From: JBMNGO01 sp050949885 | GTDB lineage: Bacteria; Bacillota; Syntrophomonadia; Syntrophomonadales; Syntrophomonadaceae | Length of the DNA: 64,000 nt | Direction of reading: 5' to 3' | Assembly: GCA_050949885.1 (NCBI GenBank) | Contig: JBMNGO010000008.1 | Coordinates: forward strand, 1-64,000 | Shown: one piece after another, positions 34,232 through 42,836 of the stretch | How positions within the stretch are numbered: position 1 is the stretch's first letter | Layout: every line of letters begins with the position of its first letter | Made by a program: the position numbers and the translations under genes | Notes under the pieces: generated by a model | The model's database searches: none | What the model saw: only the letters and a program-made list of their open reading frames with translations | What the model was told of the DNA's origin: nothing

Positions 34232-35338
34232 CTAGCTCTCCAAAACCTCTTTCAAGGCCTTGATAAATATCTGATTTTCCCTCTCATTGCCAACCGTTAC
34301 CCTGATAAAGGTAGGAAAGCCAAAGATATACCCCGGGCGAATGATTACTCCCTTGGCCAGCAACTGCTGAAAAATATTCTGACTGTCTTGGCCCATATCT
34401 GCAAAAATGAAATTGGATTGGGTTTCAACATATTTCAAGCCCAGTTTATCAAACTCCTCGTATAAATACTTAATGCCGCTTAAGTTTACCTGCTTGCTTT
34501 GGGTGACATGTTCCACATCATCCAGAGCTGCAACAGCAGCCGCCTGGGCCAGTAAATTCACATTAAAAGGCTCAGTAACCCGCTCAACAGCCCGGGCAAT
34601 TTCCGGCGTGGTAATTCCGTATCCTACCCGGAGACCAGCCAGCCCGTAGATTTTGGAAAAGGTTCTTAAGACAATAGCATTAAATCCCTGTTTAACATAA
34701 TTTAAACCACTTATATAATCCTGACTGGCAACGTATTCATAATAGGCTTCATCGAAAATAACCAGAACATCATTAGGTACTTTTTGCATAAATCTTTCCA
34801 ATTCATCAGCTGTTACAATAGTTCCGGTAGGATTGTTGGGATTACAAATGTAAACTATTTTGGTCTTTTGATCGATAGCTGCCAGGATACCGTCCAGATC
34901 CAGTTTGAAATCTACCAGGGGGACAATTTTGCACTCTGCCCCCATTATTTTGGCAGTAAACTCATATTCAGCAAAAGACGGATCAGGATATATTACTGTA
35001 TCACCTGGACTTAAGAATGTTTCAGCAATCAGTTTCAGTAGTTCATCTGAGCCATTGCCTATAATAAGGCCATCCTGGCTAACCTCAAGAGCAGCCGCCA
35101 GCTTTTTTTTGAGATTAAAACAGTTGGCATCCGGATACAAGTGCAAATCGGCTAATGCTTCTCTTACAGCCGCAACTCCTTTGGGAGAAGCACCCAGAGG
35201 GTTTTCATTGGATGCCAGTTTAATAATTTCGTCTATGCCTAGTTCCCTACGAACTTCGTCAATGGGTTTCCCTGGTACATATGGTTTAAGGTTAAATATT
35301 TCCGGTCTTGCTTTCCTCTGCACAAAATCTGCCACCAT
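34232..35338 (-). CDS. hisC: histidinol-phosphate aminotransferase
   Basis: 368 residues, PLP fold type I. Family start FNLKPYVPGKPIDEVRRELG, IIKLASNENPLGASPKGVAA, PLP motifs GNGSDELLKL, YICNPNNPTGTIV, IFDEAYYEYV, and Schiff-base lysine in RTFSKIYGLAGLRVGYG. Converts imidazole-acetol phosphate to histidinol phosphate; such enzymes also take aromatic amino acids, which fits the nearby iorAB. No other his genes are here. ATG 35338 has GGAGGAG. Confidence 0.9.
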   Translation of the reverse strand: MVADFVQRKARPEIFNLKPYVPGKPIDEVRRELGIDEIIKLASNENPLGASPKGVAAVREALADLHLYPDANCFNLKKKLAAALEVSQDGLIIGNGSDELLKLIAETFLSPGDTVIYPDPSFAEYEFTAKIMGAECKIVPLVDFKLDLDGILAAIDQKTKIVYICNPNNPTGTIVTADELERFMQKVPNDVLVIFDEAYYEYVASQDYISGLNYVKQGFNAIVLRTFSKIYGLAGLRVGYGITTPEIARAVERVTEPFNVNLLAQAAAVAALDDVEHVTQSKQVNLSGIKYLYEEFDKLGLKYVETQSNFIFADMGQDSQNIFQQLLAKGVIIRPGYIFGFPTFIRVTVGNERENQIFIKALKEVLES

Positions 35339-35846
35339 GAATCTCCTCCTTATTTTCAACTAAAGGGAATACAGTTCGACTTCCTAGGTGAATATCCCTT
35401 TTATTCTTGCTCCCTTTTACTTTCAGCTTGACCTGGTGAGCTTTCATCCACAAAGAATACCAAAATGGTTTTGGGTAACCTCTCCTGGTTATGTTAAAAC
35501 CTAAGTAAGCACAATTTAGGGTTTCTTTATATTTGTTTAATTACAGTCCCCTTTTTTTATCCTGGCCTATATTTATTTTAATAAAGATAAATAGTCTCAA
35601 CTATCCCGGCTCAAGCAACAACGGCCACCCGCTTGCCAGCTTTTCCGTGAAAACTAACAAATAAGCAGTTCTATACGAAAACTGACATCCAGGGTATTCC
35701 CTAGCCGCTGAAAACAAAATCCGCTCGGTGGTTTTTGTTTTCCATTTCGTACAGACTGCTAAACCGATAACTGCTTGGGTGCAGAACTAATAACCAATTA
35801 TTTAAGGGAAATATAACTAATTCAACCGCATGTCCGCCAGCCAGTT
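35339..35846. other. intergenic between speE and hisC, with long inverted repeat
   Basis: No gene seen in 508 bases. AGCAGTTCTATACGAAAA (35665-35682) is repeated in inverted form as TTTCGTACAGACTGCT (35745-35760) with mismatches, giving a possible stem of 15 bp closing an 60-base arm. It could be a terminator region after speE or a small decayed repeat. Confidence 0.45.
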
Positions 35847-36677
35847 CTAAGAAATCAAATTTTTAATATATTCAGGCAGACAGAAAGCTGCCCGGTGAAT
35901 ACTTTCATTATAATATTTTAAACCATTCAACATTTGAATGTCACTAGACAATTTACACGGGTTGTATCTTTTCGATCCCATAGTAAAGGTCCAGGGCCCG
36001 CTGACATAGGTAGGCACAAATGCCTGATATACATAAGCATTGGCAAAAACCGCATGTATATTCTTGACAATAGAAGCGAACAAATCCCGGTAAAAAATCG
36101 GGGACTCTGATTGCACCACCAAAATCCCGTCATCTTTAAGAGCCTTGCCAATATTCCGATAAAATTCCAGGGAATAAAGCTGGGTGGCTGGTCCAATAGG
36201 ATCGGAGGAATCTACAATGACCACATCGTATCTTCGGGGAGGTTTTTTTACGAATTCCACTCCATCTTCAACATAAAGGTTTAGCCTCGGATCATCTAAA
36301 CTGCTAGAGACAGAGGGAAAAAATTTTTTACTGCTTTCAATTACTTTCAGGTCAATTTCTACCATATCCACCGATTGTACTTCTTTGTGTTTGGCGACTT
36401 CCCTTAAAGTCCCCCCATCCCCTCCCCCAATGATCAATACGTCATTAGGCTGGGGGTGGGTAAACATACTGGGATGAACTATCATTTCATGATAAACATA
36501 CTCATCAGCTTCGGTAATTTGTACAATACCATCCAGGACTAGGGCTTTACCCCATTCCACAGTATCTAAAACAGCAATACTCTGATAATCGCTCTTTTCG
36601 ATATGAAGAATATCTTTTATCTTCCACCGCACTTCATAGCCCTCAGTATGGCTTTCAGTAAACCAGATGTTTTCCAT
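35847..36677 (-). CDS. speE: spermidine synthase (polyamine aminopropyltransferase)
   Basis: 276 residues. N-terminal beta domain (MENIWFTESHTEGYEVRWKI, LVLDGIVQITEADEYVYHEM), decarboxy-SAM site VLIIGGGDGGTLREVAKHKE, and catalytic DVVIVDSSDPIGPATQLYS. Transfers aminopropyl groups from decarboxy-SAM to putrescine. AAGGAGG 10 bases before the ATG. It is the last gene of the dnaD operon, 6 bases after a small ORF. Confidence 0.95.
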   Translation of the reverse strand: MENIWFTESHTEGYEVRWKIKDILHIEKSDYQSIAVLDTVEWGKALVLDGIVQITEADEYVYHEMIVHPSMFTHPQPNDVLIIGGGDGGTLREVAKHKEVQSVDMVEIDLKVIESSKKFFPSVSSSLDDPRLNLYVEDGVEFVKKPPRRYDVVIVDSSDPIGPATQLYSLEFYRNIGKALKDDGILVVQSESPIFYRDLFASIVKNIHAVFANAYVYQAFVPTYVSGPWTFTMGSKRYNPCKLSSDIQMLNGLKYYNESIHRAAFCLPEYIKNLIS

Positions 36678-36683
36678 GTCTGA

Positions 36684-37007
36684 TTAACCTCCTTGGCATA
36701 GTCGTTTCTCCACAAGCAAATCTTTAATAATCCGAGTATTTTTTTCGATGGACTCCGGATCATTAAAATCAATAGCTAGAGCGGTAGCTTTTATTATCTC
36801 GTCAATGTCCGGCAGGGGATCTGATTCTAACCAGCCCTTCAGACACTCTAGCAGTCCGGGATTATTACTGCCATAAAAAACTTCCTTTAGAACAAAATAA
36901 AGAAACTCCGTTTCTTTAGGAGTAATTTGCCCTTTTATACCCAGATTTCCAATTAAAGCAGCTGTCTCATCATAAATTCTTTTATGGAACTCTTTCTGAA
37001 CAGCCAT
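36684..37007 (-). CDS. conserved small acidic protein of unknown function
   Basis: 107 residues: HKRIYDETAALIGNLGIKGQ, ITPKETEFLYFVLKEVFYGS, DIDEIIKATALAIDFNDPES. All helical by pattern, no motif recognised. It sits within one tight operon between a DnaB-like helicase (1-base overlap) and speE, so it is a real gene; a helper of the helicase is conceivable but unproven. Confidence 0.6.
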   Translation of the reverse strand: MAVQKEFHKRIYDETAALIGNLGIKGQITPKETEFLYFVLKEVFYGSNNPGLLECLKGWLESDPLPDIDEIIKATALAIDFNDPESIEKNTRIIKDLLVEKRLCQGG

Positions 37008-38365
37008 TAAGCAATCCTTTCAGCGTCTTTCATAGTTTGCCTCTGCAGATCAAAGGTTATCGGCAGATATACCCCGCTTTGCCCATCTCGGTTTTTTTCC
37101 ACCACTAAGTAATGGGTAGGGTTAAGATATCTTTTAAGGTTTTCATTCTCTTCCTTTTCTTCCCGGGAAATGGGCCGAAGGGTAAGCATCAGGTCACATT
37201 CGTTTTTCATGCGTTTGGCCCCTTGCAAAGTCCCGTCAGGATTGAGCTGTACCAAACACATAACCGCTATTTTTAAATTCTGGGCCAGCATTTTTTGAGC
37301 TTTTACTATTTGCTCCAGTATCTGCCACTCCTGCAAGCGGGGATCGATTTTTTCCATGCGGCCGACATAGTCCACTATCATCATATCAATATTCTTTTGG
37401 ACTTTAAACTTGCGGGCTATGGATATCGTTTTTTCCGGTGTCAGATTAGGACAGGGGTAGGAATAGAAACCGCTGTCCCGTAGCCGTGAATAGCCATTTA
37501 ATATTTTGGAAAGCTCATTTTCATTAATGTCCCCGCTTCTAATTCTCTCATGTTCAATATTAGATAGGATGGCGCCCCACCTCAAGGCTATCTGTTCCCG
37601 GCTCATTTCTGTGTTCAAATACAGAAGATTCTTTTTTTGGTCAATGCTGATGGCTTTGGCTGTATTAAGGGCCACCGCCGTTTTTCCATGACCGGTTTGG
37701 GCACCCAGAATAATCAAATCTCCTGGTTTATAACCAAGTGTTAAATGGTTAAGATTATCAAATCCGGTAGGTAGGCCATCGAGGGGAAGTACCCCTTTAT
37801 GTTCTTTTTTGATCTGTTGAAATCTTAGAAACCTGCGCTCTACTTCCTCATAACCCAGACTGGCAAGATTCTGCGGAGTATCAATGCGGTCATCAATTTC
37901 TAAGGCTGTTAAATTAGTCAGCTCTTCTTCAGCCTTCATCAATATCTGCTCAGCGTCCACTTCTACACCCTGGGCCAGCAAGTTACGGCTACTATTTAAG
38001 AACTGTTCAAATTTACGCAGGCGCGATTTATCCTTTACCCTTTGAATCCAGTATTTAATATTCTCATCATCAATGTAGTGTTCAGCTATGTACTTTAGCT
38101 CTTCTATATCCCTGGTGTTGGTTAGAAGTCCCAAAGCTTGTCCTTCTTTGAGAATTTCCACAATAGTCGGGTAGATTTCTCTTTCAAAAAGGCTACAAGC
38201 TAATTCATATACAGTGCGGTTTTTGGGTGAATAGAAATCGTCGGCAGAAAGGATCGTATATCCTTCAATACATGCCTCTTCGTTGTGCAACATAGAAGAA
38301 ATGACCCGTCGCTCGCTTTCCAGGTCAAATAACATTTCTTCGGGAATTTTCTGTTGTTCAGTCAT
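37007..38365 (-). CDS. DnaB-like replicative helicase paralogue
   Basis: About 452 residues. DnaB N-terminal domain (ESERRVISSMLHNEEACIEG, LSADDFYSPKNRTVYELACS) and RecA-type C-terminal domain: Walker A LIILGAQTGHGKTAVALNTA, NLLYLNTEMSREQIALRWGA, Walker B IDMMIVDYVGRM, and H4-like VMCLVQLNPDGTLQGAKRM. The arrangement agrees with DnaB but motifs are divergent (usually GRPSMGKT and QLNR), so it is a specialised paralogue. It overlaps or abuts a DnaD-type gene, suggesting a dedicated loader-helicase pair. ATG 38365 is preferred to an upstream TTG. Confidence 0.85.
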   Translation of the reverse strand: MTEQQKIPEEMLFDLESERRVISSMLHNEEACIEGYTILSADDFYSPKNRTVYELACSLFEREIYPTIVEILKEGQALGLLTNTRDIEELKYIAEHYIDDENIKYWIQRVKDKSRLRKFEQFLNSSRNLLAQGVEVDAEQILMKAEEELTNLTALEIDDRIDTPQNLASLGYEEVERRFLRFQQIKKEHKGVLPLDGLPTGFDNLNHLTLGYKPGDLIILGAQTGHGKTAVALNTAKAISIDQKKNLLYLNTEMSREQIALRWGAILSNIEHERIRSGDINENELSKILNGYSRLRDSGFYSYPCPNLTPEKTISIARKFKVQKNIDMMIVDYVGRMEKIDPRLQEWQILEQIVKAQKMLAQNLKIAVMCLVQLNPDGTLQGAKRMKNECDLMLTLRPISREEKEENENLKRYLNPTHYLVVEKNRDGQSGVYLPITFDLQRQTMKDAERIA

Positions 38366-38394
38366 CCATACCACCGCCTGCCAAGCTAACCTCT

Positions 38395-39561
38395 TCAAAT
38401 CTTGGTATTTAATTCCATTCGGTCTTTGGGTACATAAATTTCGTAATCACTATCAATGGTTTTGGGTTTATTTGGGGTACTGGGGTTAGAAATAGGTTTG
38501 GCATTTTTGCTGCGGCCTTTGAACTCCTTAACCTCTTTCTCAGCTTGTTCAATTTGCCTGATTTCCTTGCTCATCCAATCATTTAAAACACTGTCAATGT
38601 ACTCTAAACCGCCGTTCCTGGTACGCTGACACATTACCTCTCCTGCCTTCATAATCATGGCATGGGAAAAACCCCAATCATACCGCCATTTGTAATATAC
38701 CTTCTTCCTAGCTTCAGCACTCATATCAATCCCGGTATAATTTCCAAAATCAATAACATCAGGATCAAACCGGGAATTATTATATACATTGGATTTTTCC
38801 TGGTCCACTTGGCTTTTAAAATAGGATTCCAGTCCCTCCACATTGTTAATAGAATATTCCTTCATATCTCTGGCAATTCTACTGATTAATCGAGGATTGG
38901 TAATATTCCTCTCAAAACAGAGTTCCAGCATGCAAAGCAAAAAATCAGGAGTTAAAGCATAATCACTGAGCCAACGTTTTAACTCTGAGGACATACTAAC
39001 GCTCAATAATGAACCGGTTCTTTTAGAAATAAAATCTGCAAGCTTTTTAAATCCGTTAATTTGTCCCACAGTTTTTAGTTCTGGAATCTCCTGGATTTTT
39101 TCTTGGTGACCTCTCTCCAGTTCTTCAATTCTTTGTTTGGACTGCTTCAGCAATTCTTCCAACTGTTCCACAGTCTTTTTCGTGCTCGGTTGTTGAGTAT
39201 TAACAATTTCCCGGTGGTCTCTTAAAACCATTTCAGTAAGCCTTTGCATCATAGGCTGCAATATAATACCTTTGTCCACAAAATTGGAATTGTTATCAAA
39301 ATCTATAATCTTCCGGCAATGTAATCGGTTTAGTCTTTTGGCAAGTTTTTGGCGAGTTAAAAAAGGACAGGCCTGTAATACCTGACCAGCTTTTATATTA
39401 GTCTGAAAAAGAGGTTTGGTTTTTTCCAAGGCATATAATATTGCGGTAAGAATTCCGATATCTTCCACATCAAGATCTAATTCCTTGGCATAGAAAAAAA
39501 GCACTCCTGGTACACTTACAAAACCCCAGCGCATCATCTCGATAATTACTGTATTTTCCAT
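38395..39561 (-). CDS. DnaD-domain replication initiation protein
   Basis: 388 residues. A winged-helix N-terminal part (IGILTAILYALEKTKPLFQT, CPFLTRQKLAKRLNRLHCRK), a coiled coil (EQLEELLKQSKQRIEELERG), a DnaD/DnaB2 domain (GSLLSVSMSSELKRWLSDYA, LLCMLELCFERNITNPRLIS) and a second one ending YYKWRYDWGFSHAMIMKAGE. Such proteins remodel DNA and load helicase in Bacillota. It heads the operon with the DnaB-like gene. The promoter carries a strong palindrome. Confidence 0.8.
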   Translation of the reverse strand: MENTVIIEMMRWGFVSVPGVLFFYAKELDLDVEDIGILTAILYALEKTKPLFQTNIKAGQVLQACPFLTRQKLAKRLNRLHCRKIIDFDNNSNFVDKGIILQPMMQRLTEMVLRDHREIVNTQQPSTKKTVEQLEELLKQSKQRIEELERGHQEKIQEIPELKTVGQINGFKKLADFISKRTGSLLSVSMSSELKRWLSDYALTPDFLLCMLELCFERNITNPRLISRIARDMKEYSINNVEGLESYFKSQVDQEKSNVYNNSRFDPDVIDFGNYTGIDMSAEARKKVYYKWRYDWGFSHAMIMKAGEVMCQRTRNGGLEYIDSVLNDWMSKEIRQIEQAEKEVKEFKGRSKNAKPISNPSTPNKPKTIDSDYEIYVPKDRMELNTKI

Positions 39562-39582
39562 TCTTACATTTCACCCTTTTAA

Positions 39583-39624
39583 AAAGTAAATGCATTATAT
39601 CATTTACTTTTCATTAATAACAAG
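39583..39624 (-). promoter_or_regulatory. dnaD operon promoter with perfect palindrome over the -10 box
   Basis: Minus strand: TTGTTA (39624-39619), 18-base spacer, TATAAT (39600-39595). The arms AAAAGTAAATG (39583-39593) and CATTTACTTTT (39602-39612) are perfectly complementary with the -10 box in the 8-base centre. A protein bound there would block transcription. Confidence 0.7.
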
Positions 39625-39935
39625 GAATGACGGCTGGAAGTAAATAAACTAATTTGTTAATAATCTTTAATAAATTGGCATGAATTGCAAACATTACACA
39701 TAGATTAATATTTTAGATAAATTTAGTAGTTGACTTGAACAAAGCTTACAATTAATTTTCTAAAGAAAAAAGCACTGGAAATTCCAGTGTAATTTTCTCA
39801 ACAAATGTTTATACCATTAGACATTTATGCCAATTGGCTAATTATTTTATTTTTTTTACAACTTTAGTCCCCGGTCTTTCCTACTATTCTCCCATTACTC
39901 TATTTACGACTAACGAATCATTTTTGACAAGCTAC

Positions 39936-40412
39936 TTAGACGGCAACAATCTTTCTGCTGTAGTGTTTCTTTGCCAGTTTAGTATATTCTTGAAAAAAGT
40001 CTATTATTTCCATACGGATGGAATTAATATCATTGCCGTTCAGTACTCTTTCCAAGTTGTCAAAACTGTTTTTCCCGAATTCTCTAACGGTCTCGTTGGT
40101 ATCTAGATCAGACACTACCTGGATGTAACGGTAGTGTATCTGCTCAAAAATTCCATAATATAATTCCTTAATATGTTTAACCCTTTTTCTTACCTGATGT
40201 ACGTCAAAGTCATCTCTTTCCACAATATACAAAAGACCATGGAGAAGATTTTGGAGCAGTTGGTTGTGAAAAACGCCTTCAGTTACCTCCCGTCGATATT
40301 GTTTACATAACAAATATCGCATGTAGTCTTTTAAATGGTTTTTGCAGTTGGAGTTTAAATAATTGTAGGCATTGAGCAGCTCAATTTCATCAATCGAAAT
40401 ATTCCCGACCAA
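39936..40412 (-). CDS. hypothetical helical protein
   Basis: 158 residues, rich in Y, H, N: IELLNAYNYLNSNCKNHLKD, YMRYLLCKQYRREVTEGVFH, HIKELYYGIFEQIHYRYIQV. No motif known to me. Preceded by TCAGGGGGGGTTTTC, a plausible though strong RBS. It stands alone between the dnaD promoter region and the aminotransferase. Confidence 0.5.
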   Translation of the reverse strand: MVGNISIDEIELLNAYNYLNSNCKNHLKDYMRYLLCKQYRREVTEGVFHNQLLQNLLHGLLYIVERDDFDVHQVRKRVKHIKELYYGIFEQIHYRYIQVVSDLDTNETVREFGKNSFDNLERVLNGNDINSIRMEIIDFFQEYTKLAKKHYSRKIVAV

Positions 40413-40556
40413 AGAAAACCCCCCCTGAAATTTAGTCTTTTTATAGGTTTTCCACTATCTTAGACGCAAATCCTTTAATTAAATATCGTAATATTGCGCT
40501 AGAATTCAGGAGTATTCGATCTAATTCCTAATAAACTGATTCACTTATAATTCCAT

Positions 40557-41732
40557 TTATCCCTTTCTATGTCGATTTAGGAATTCTCCCATGCGATTAA
40601 TAGCTTCTTCGATGTTGTTTACACTGGCAGCGTAACAGCACCTTATAAAGCCCTCCCCGCAAGAACCGAAGGCAGTTCCTGGTACAGCTGCCACTTTGTT
40701 CTCTATTAACAGTTTTTCGCAGAACTCCTCACTAGACATCCCGGATGACGTAATTTGAGGAAAACAATAGAAAGCACCTCTGGGCTCAAAACACTCAAGA
40801 CCAATTTCGCTAAAACCCGACAACATTATCTTTCTGCGATAATTGTAGTTGTCTACCATTTTGCGCATTTCCTCTTCTCCGTGACGAAGAGCCTCTATGG
40901 CAGCTTTTTGAGCCATAATCGATGCACACATTATGCAATACTGATGAATTTTGGTCATCGCAGCAATTAGTTCTGAATTGCCGCAGGCGTAACCTATTCT
41001 CCAGCCTGTCATGGCAAAAGCCTTGGATAACCCATTAACCAGGAGAGTGCGATCCCGCATGCCTGGTAAAGAAGCAATAGAATAATGTTTTCCTTCATAA
41101 GTCAATTCACAATAAAGCTCATCCGATATGACTATTAAATCATGCTCAATTATGATTGGAATAAGAAGCTCCAAGTCCTCCCGCTTCATTATGCCGCCCG
41201 TAGGATTATGGGGATAAGCCAGTATCAGTATTTTACTCCGGGGGGTTATTTTCTCTCTTAGGACTTCCGGTTTCAAGCGGTATTGATCCTCGTTAAAAAG
41301 CGGAATACTCACCGGCTTTCCATAGGCCAGAACTGTTTGGGGAACATATGACACATAAGTAGGTTCGGGTATTAGCACCTCGTCCCCAGGTTCAATTAAT
41401 GCCCTTAGAGCCAAGTCAACCGCTTCACTGACTCCTACTGTAACTAGAATTTCCTTTTCCGGGTCATAGGATATATCGGTAATCTTTTTTTGGTAAATAC
41501 CAATTTCTTCACGCAATTCTAACAGGCCCCGGTTTGATGTATACATAGTCTCCCCTTTTTCCAGAGAATAGAAACAGGCCTCACGAATATGCCAGGGGGT
41601 AACGAAATCAGGTTCTCCGACCCCCAAAGAAATCACGCCCTGGGTTTGGGTAACCAAATCAAAAAACTTTCTGATACCAGAAGGAGGAATAGACTGGACA
41701 CTTTTAGCAATAAAACGGTTCATATCTATCAT
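40557..41732 (-). CDS. class I/II PLP aminotransferase
   Basis: 391 residues. GVISLGVGEPDFVTPWHIRE, MYTSNRGLLELREEI, PLP contacts AYPHNPTGGIM and ISDELYCELTY, and Schiff-base lysine in NGLSKAFAMTGWRIGYACG. Close to PatA/AspC-type enzymes of subgroup I-gamma. Substrate not evident; alanine, aspartate or aromatic acids are possible. It overlaps an Lrp-type regulator by 4 bases and both lie behind a T-box leader. Confidence 0.9.
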   Translation of the reverse strand: MIDMNRFIAKSVQSIPPSGIRKFFDLVTQTQGVISLGVGEPDFVTPWHIREACFYSLEKGETMYTSNRGLLELREEIGIYQKKITDISYDPEKEILVTVGVSEAVDLALRALIEPGDEVLIPEPTYVSYVPQTVLAYGKPVSIPLFNEDQYRLKPEVLREKITPRSKILILAYPHNPTGGIMKREDLELLIPIIIEHDLIVISDELYCELTYEGKHYSIASLPGMRDRTLLVNGLSKAFAMTGWRIGYACGNSELIAAMTKIHQYCIMCASIMAQKAAIEALRHGEEEMRKMVDNYNYRRKIMLSGFSEIGLECFEPRGAFYCFPQITSSGMSSEEFCEKLLIENKVAAVPGTAFGSCGEGFIRCCYAASVNNIEEAINRMGEFLNRHRKG

Positions 41733-42217
41733 GGGCTGACCACCAACCTTTTATCTTCTTCCGGCTCTTCAAACAGGACACCGTCTTCTTTATAGGTTTT
41801 CATGATAAAGTGAGTTACTGTACTCTGCACCTGTTCCAGGGCAGACAGCTTGTGCGATACAAACCAGGCAATATCGTGCATGGTTTTCCCGGTTACTACC
41901 ACCGACAAATCATAGGTGCCACTCATCAAATGAACCGATCTTACCTGCGGAAAACGGGAAATTCTTTCGGCAATACGATTAAAGCCTACTTCACGCTGGG
42001 GAGTAACCTTAACATCGATCATGGCGGTGACCCCATTATTTCCCAGGCGATCCCAATTAACCAAGGTATAATAACCAAGAATCACTTTGTCTTTTTCTAA
42101 CTTCTCAATAATCGCCTTAACTTCGCTTTCTTCCACATCAAGCATGGTGGCAATAGCCTTGGTGCTTAAGTGGGCATCTCCTTCAATTAGATGCAGTATT
42201 TCTCTTTCCAGGTTCAT
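41729..42217 (-). CDS. Lrp/AsnC family transcriptional regulator
   Basis: 162 residues. N-terminal HTH (LIEGDAHLSTKAIATMLDVE, ESEVKAIIEKLEKDKVILGY) and C-terminal RAM ligand domain (VTAMIDVKVTPQREVGFNRI, VRSVHLMSGTYDLSVVVTGK). Amino-acid-responsive regulator, overlapping the aminotransferase gene it probably controls. AAGGAGG precedes the ATG. Confidence 0.95.
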   Translation of the reverse strand: MNLEREILHLIEGDAHLSTKAIATMLDVEESEVKAIIEKLEKDKVILGYYTLVNWDRLGNNGVTAMIDVKVTPQREVGFNRIAERISRFPQVRSVHLMSGTYDLSVVVTGKTMHDIAWFVSHKLSALEQVQSTVTHFIMKTYKEDGVLFEEPEEDKRLVVSP

Positions 42218-42250
42218 TTTGCTCCTCCTTAAAACTTGATTTATAAAATA

Positions 42251-42475
42251 AAACTCTCATCCCTAAAGGGACGAGAGTTTACTCCCGCGGTACCACCCTA
42301 ATTGGCCAGTGACCCATCTCAATTCCTATAACGGCGGACACCGTCCGGCTTGGATTCACCGGAACTCCCGGATGGCCTTCGTTGACTGCCTGTTACCGGT
42401 TTTCAGCATTCCCGGCTCTCTGTCACACATGGCAGCAATTACTCTTCCGATCATAGATTTTAGGTTCTTCTATTG
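42251..42475 (-). promoter_or_regulatory. T-box riboswitch leader
   Basis: On the minus strand the leader holds GAGAGCCGG and AACCGGT elements of stem I, a CGAAGGCCATCCGGGAG segment where the specifier would lie, the invariant antiterminator GGGTGGTACCGCG (42298-42286) and the terminator CTCTCGTCCCTTTAGGGATG (within 42280-42251) followed by a T-rich run. It senses uncharged tRNA and controls the lrp-aminotransferase pair. The specifier may be GGC (Gly) or GCC (Ala); I cannot decide by eye. Confidence 0.9.
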
Positions 42476-42613
42476 CCAATAATCTTAACATTCACCAGGG
42501 TTGGAGTCAATAATAATATACACCAGTAATAGGCAACGGGTGTAAACATTTTCTGAACTATTTTCAATAAAGCTGCATACTATTACTCTAAGCTGGATAT
42601 GGGAGGGATTCTT

Positions 42614-42835
42614 TTGTCAAAAGCAGCCCCGTTTAATTACAAAGAACAACGCATTGTCATGAAATTGGATGAGTATTTTAAAGGCAAGAATATGAGCTTT
42701 TCAGAACAGGTGTTTAATGCTCTGCTTATCGCTTCGCACGATCTGGAAGCCCATCATTTTTCCAATGAAAACGAACGGCTGCGGATTCTGGAATTTAAAC
42801 AAGTACTGGAAAACCTTTGGCATAAAATTAACTGA
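42614..42835 (+). CDS. small conserved protein of unknown function
   Basis: 73 residues: NYKEQRIVMKLDEYFKGKNM, SFSEQVFNALLIASHDLEAH, NENERLRILEFKQVLENLWH. Helical, no known motif. TTG 42614 is chosen over ATG 42599, because the GGGAGGG lies between them at correct spacing for the TTG. Divergent to the T-box leader, convergent with the next gene. Confidence 0.55.
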   Translation: MSKAAPFNYKEQRIVMKLDEYFKGKNMSFSEQVFNALLIASHDLEAHHFSNENERLRILEFKQVLENLWHKIN

Positions 42836-42836
42836 T

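Noticed and set aside
39834..40106. 90-codon plus-strand frame rich in F, Y and S
   Set aside because: Overlaps the better-supported minus-strand gene at 39936-40412 and has no RBS.
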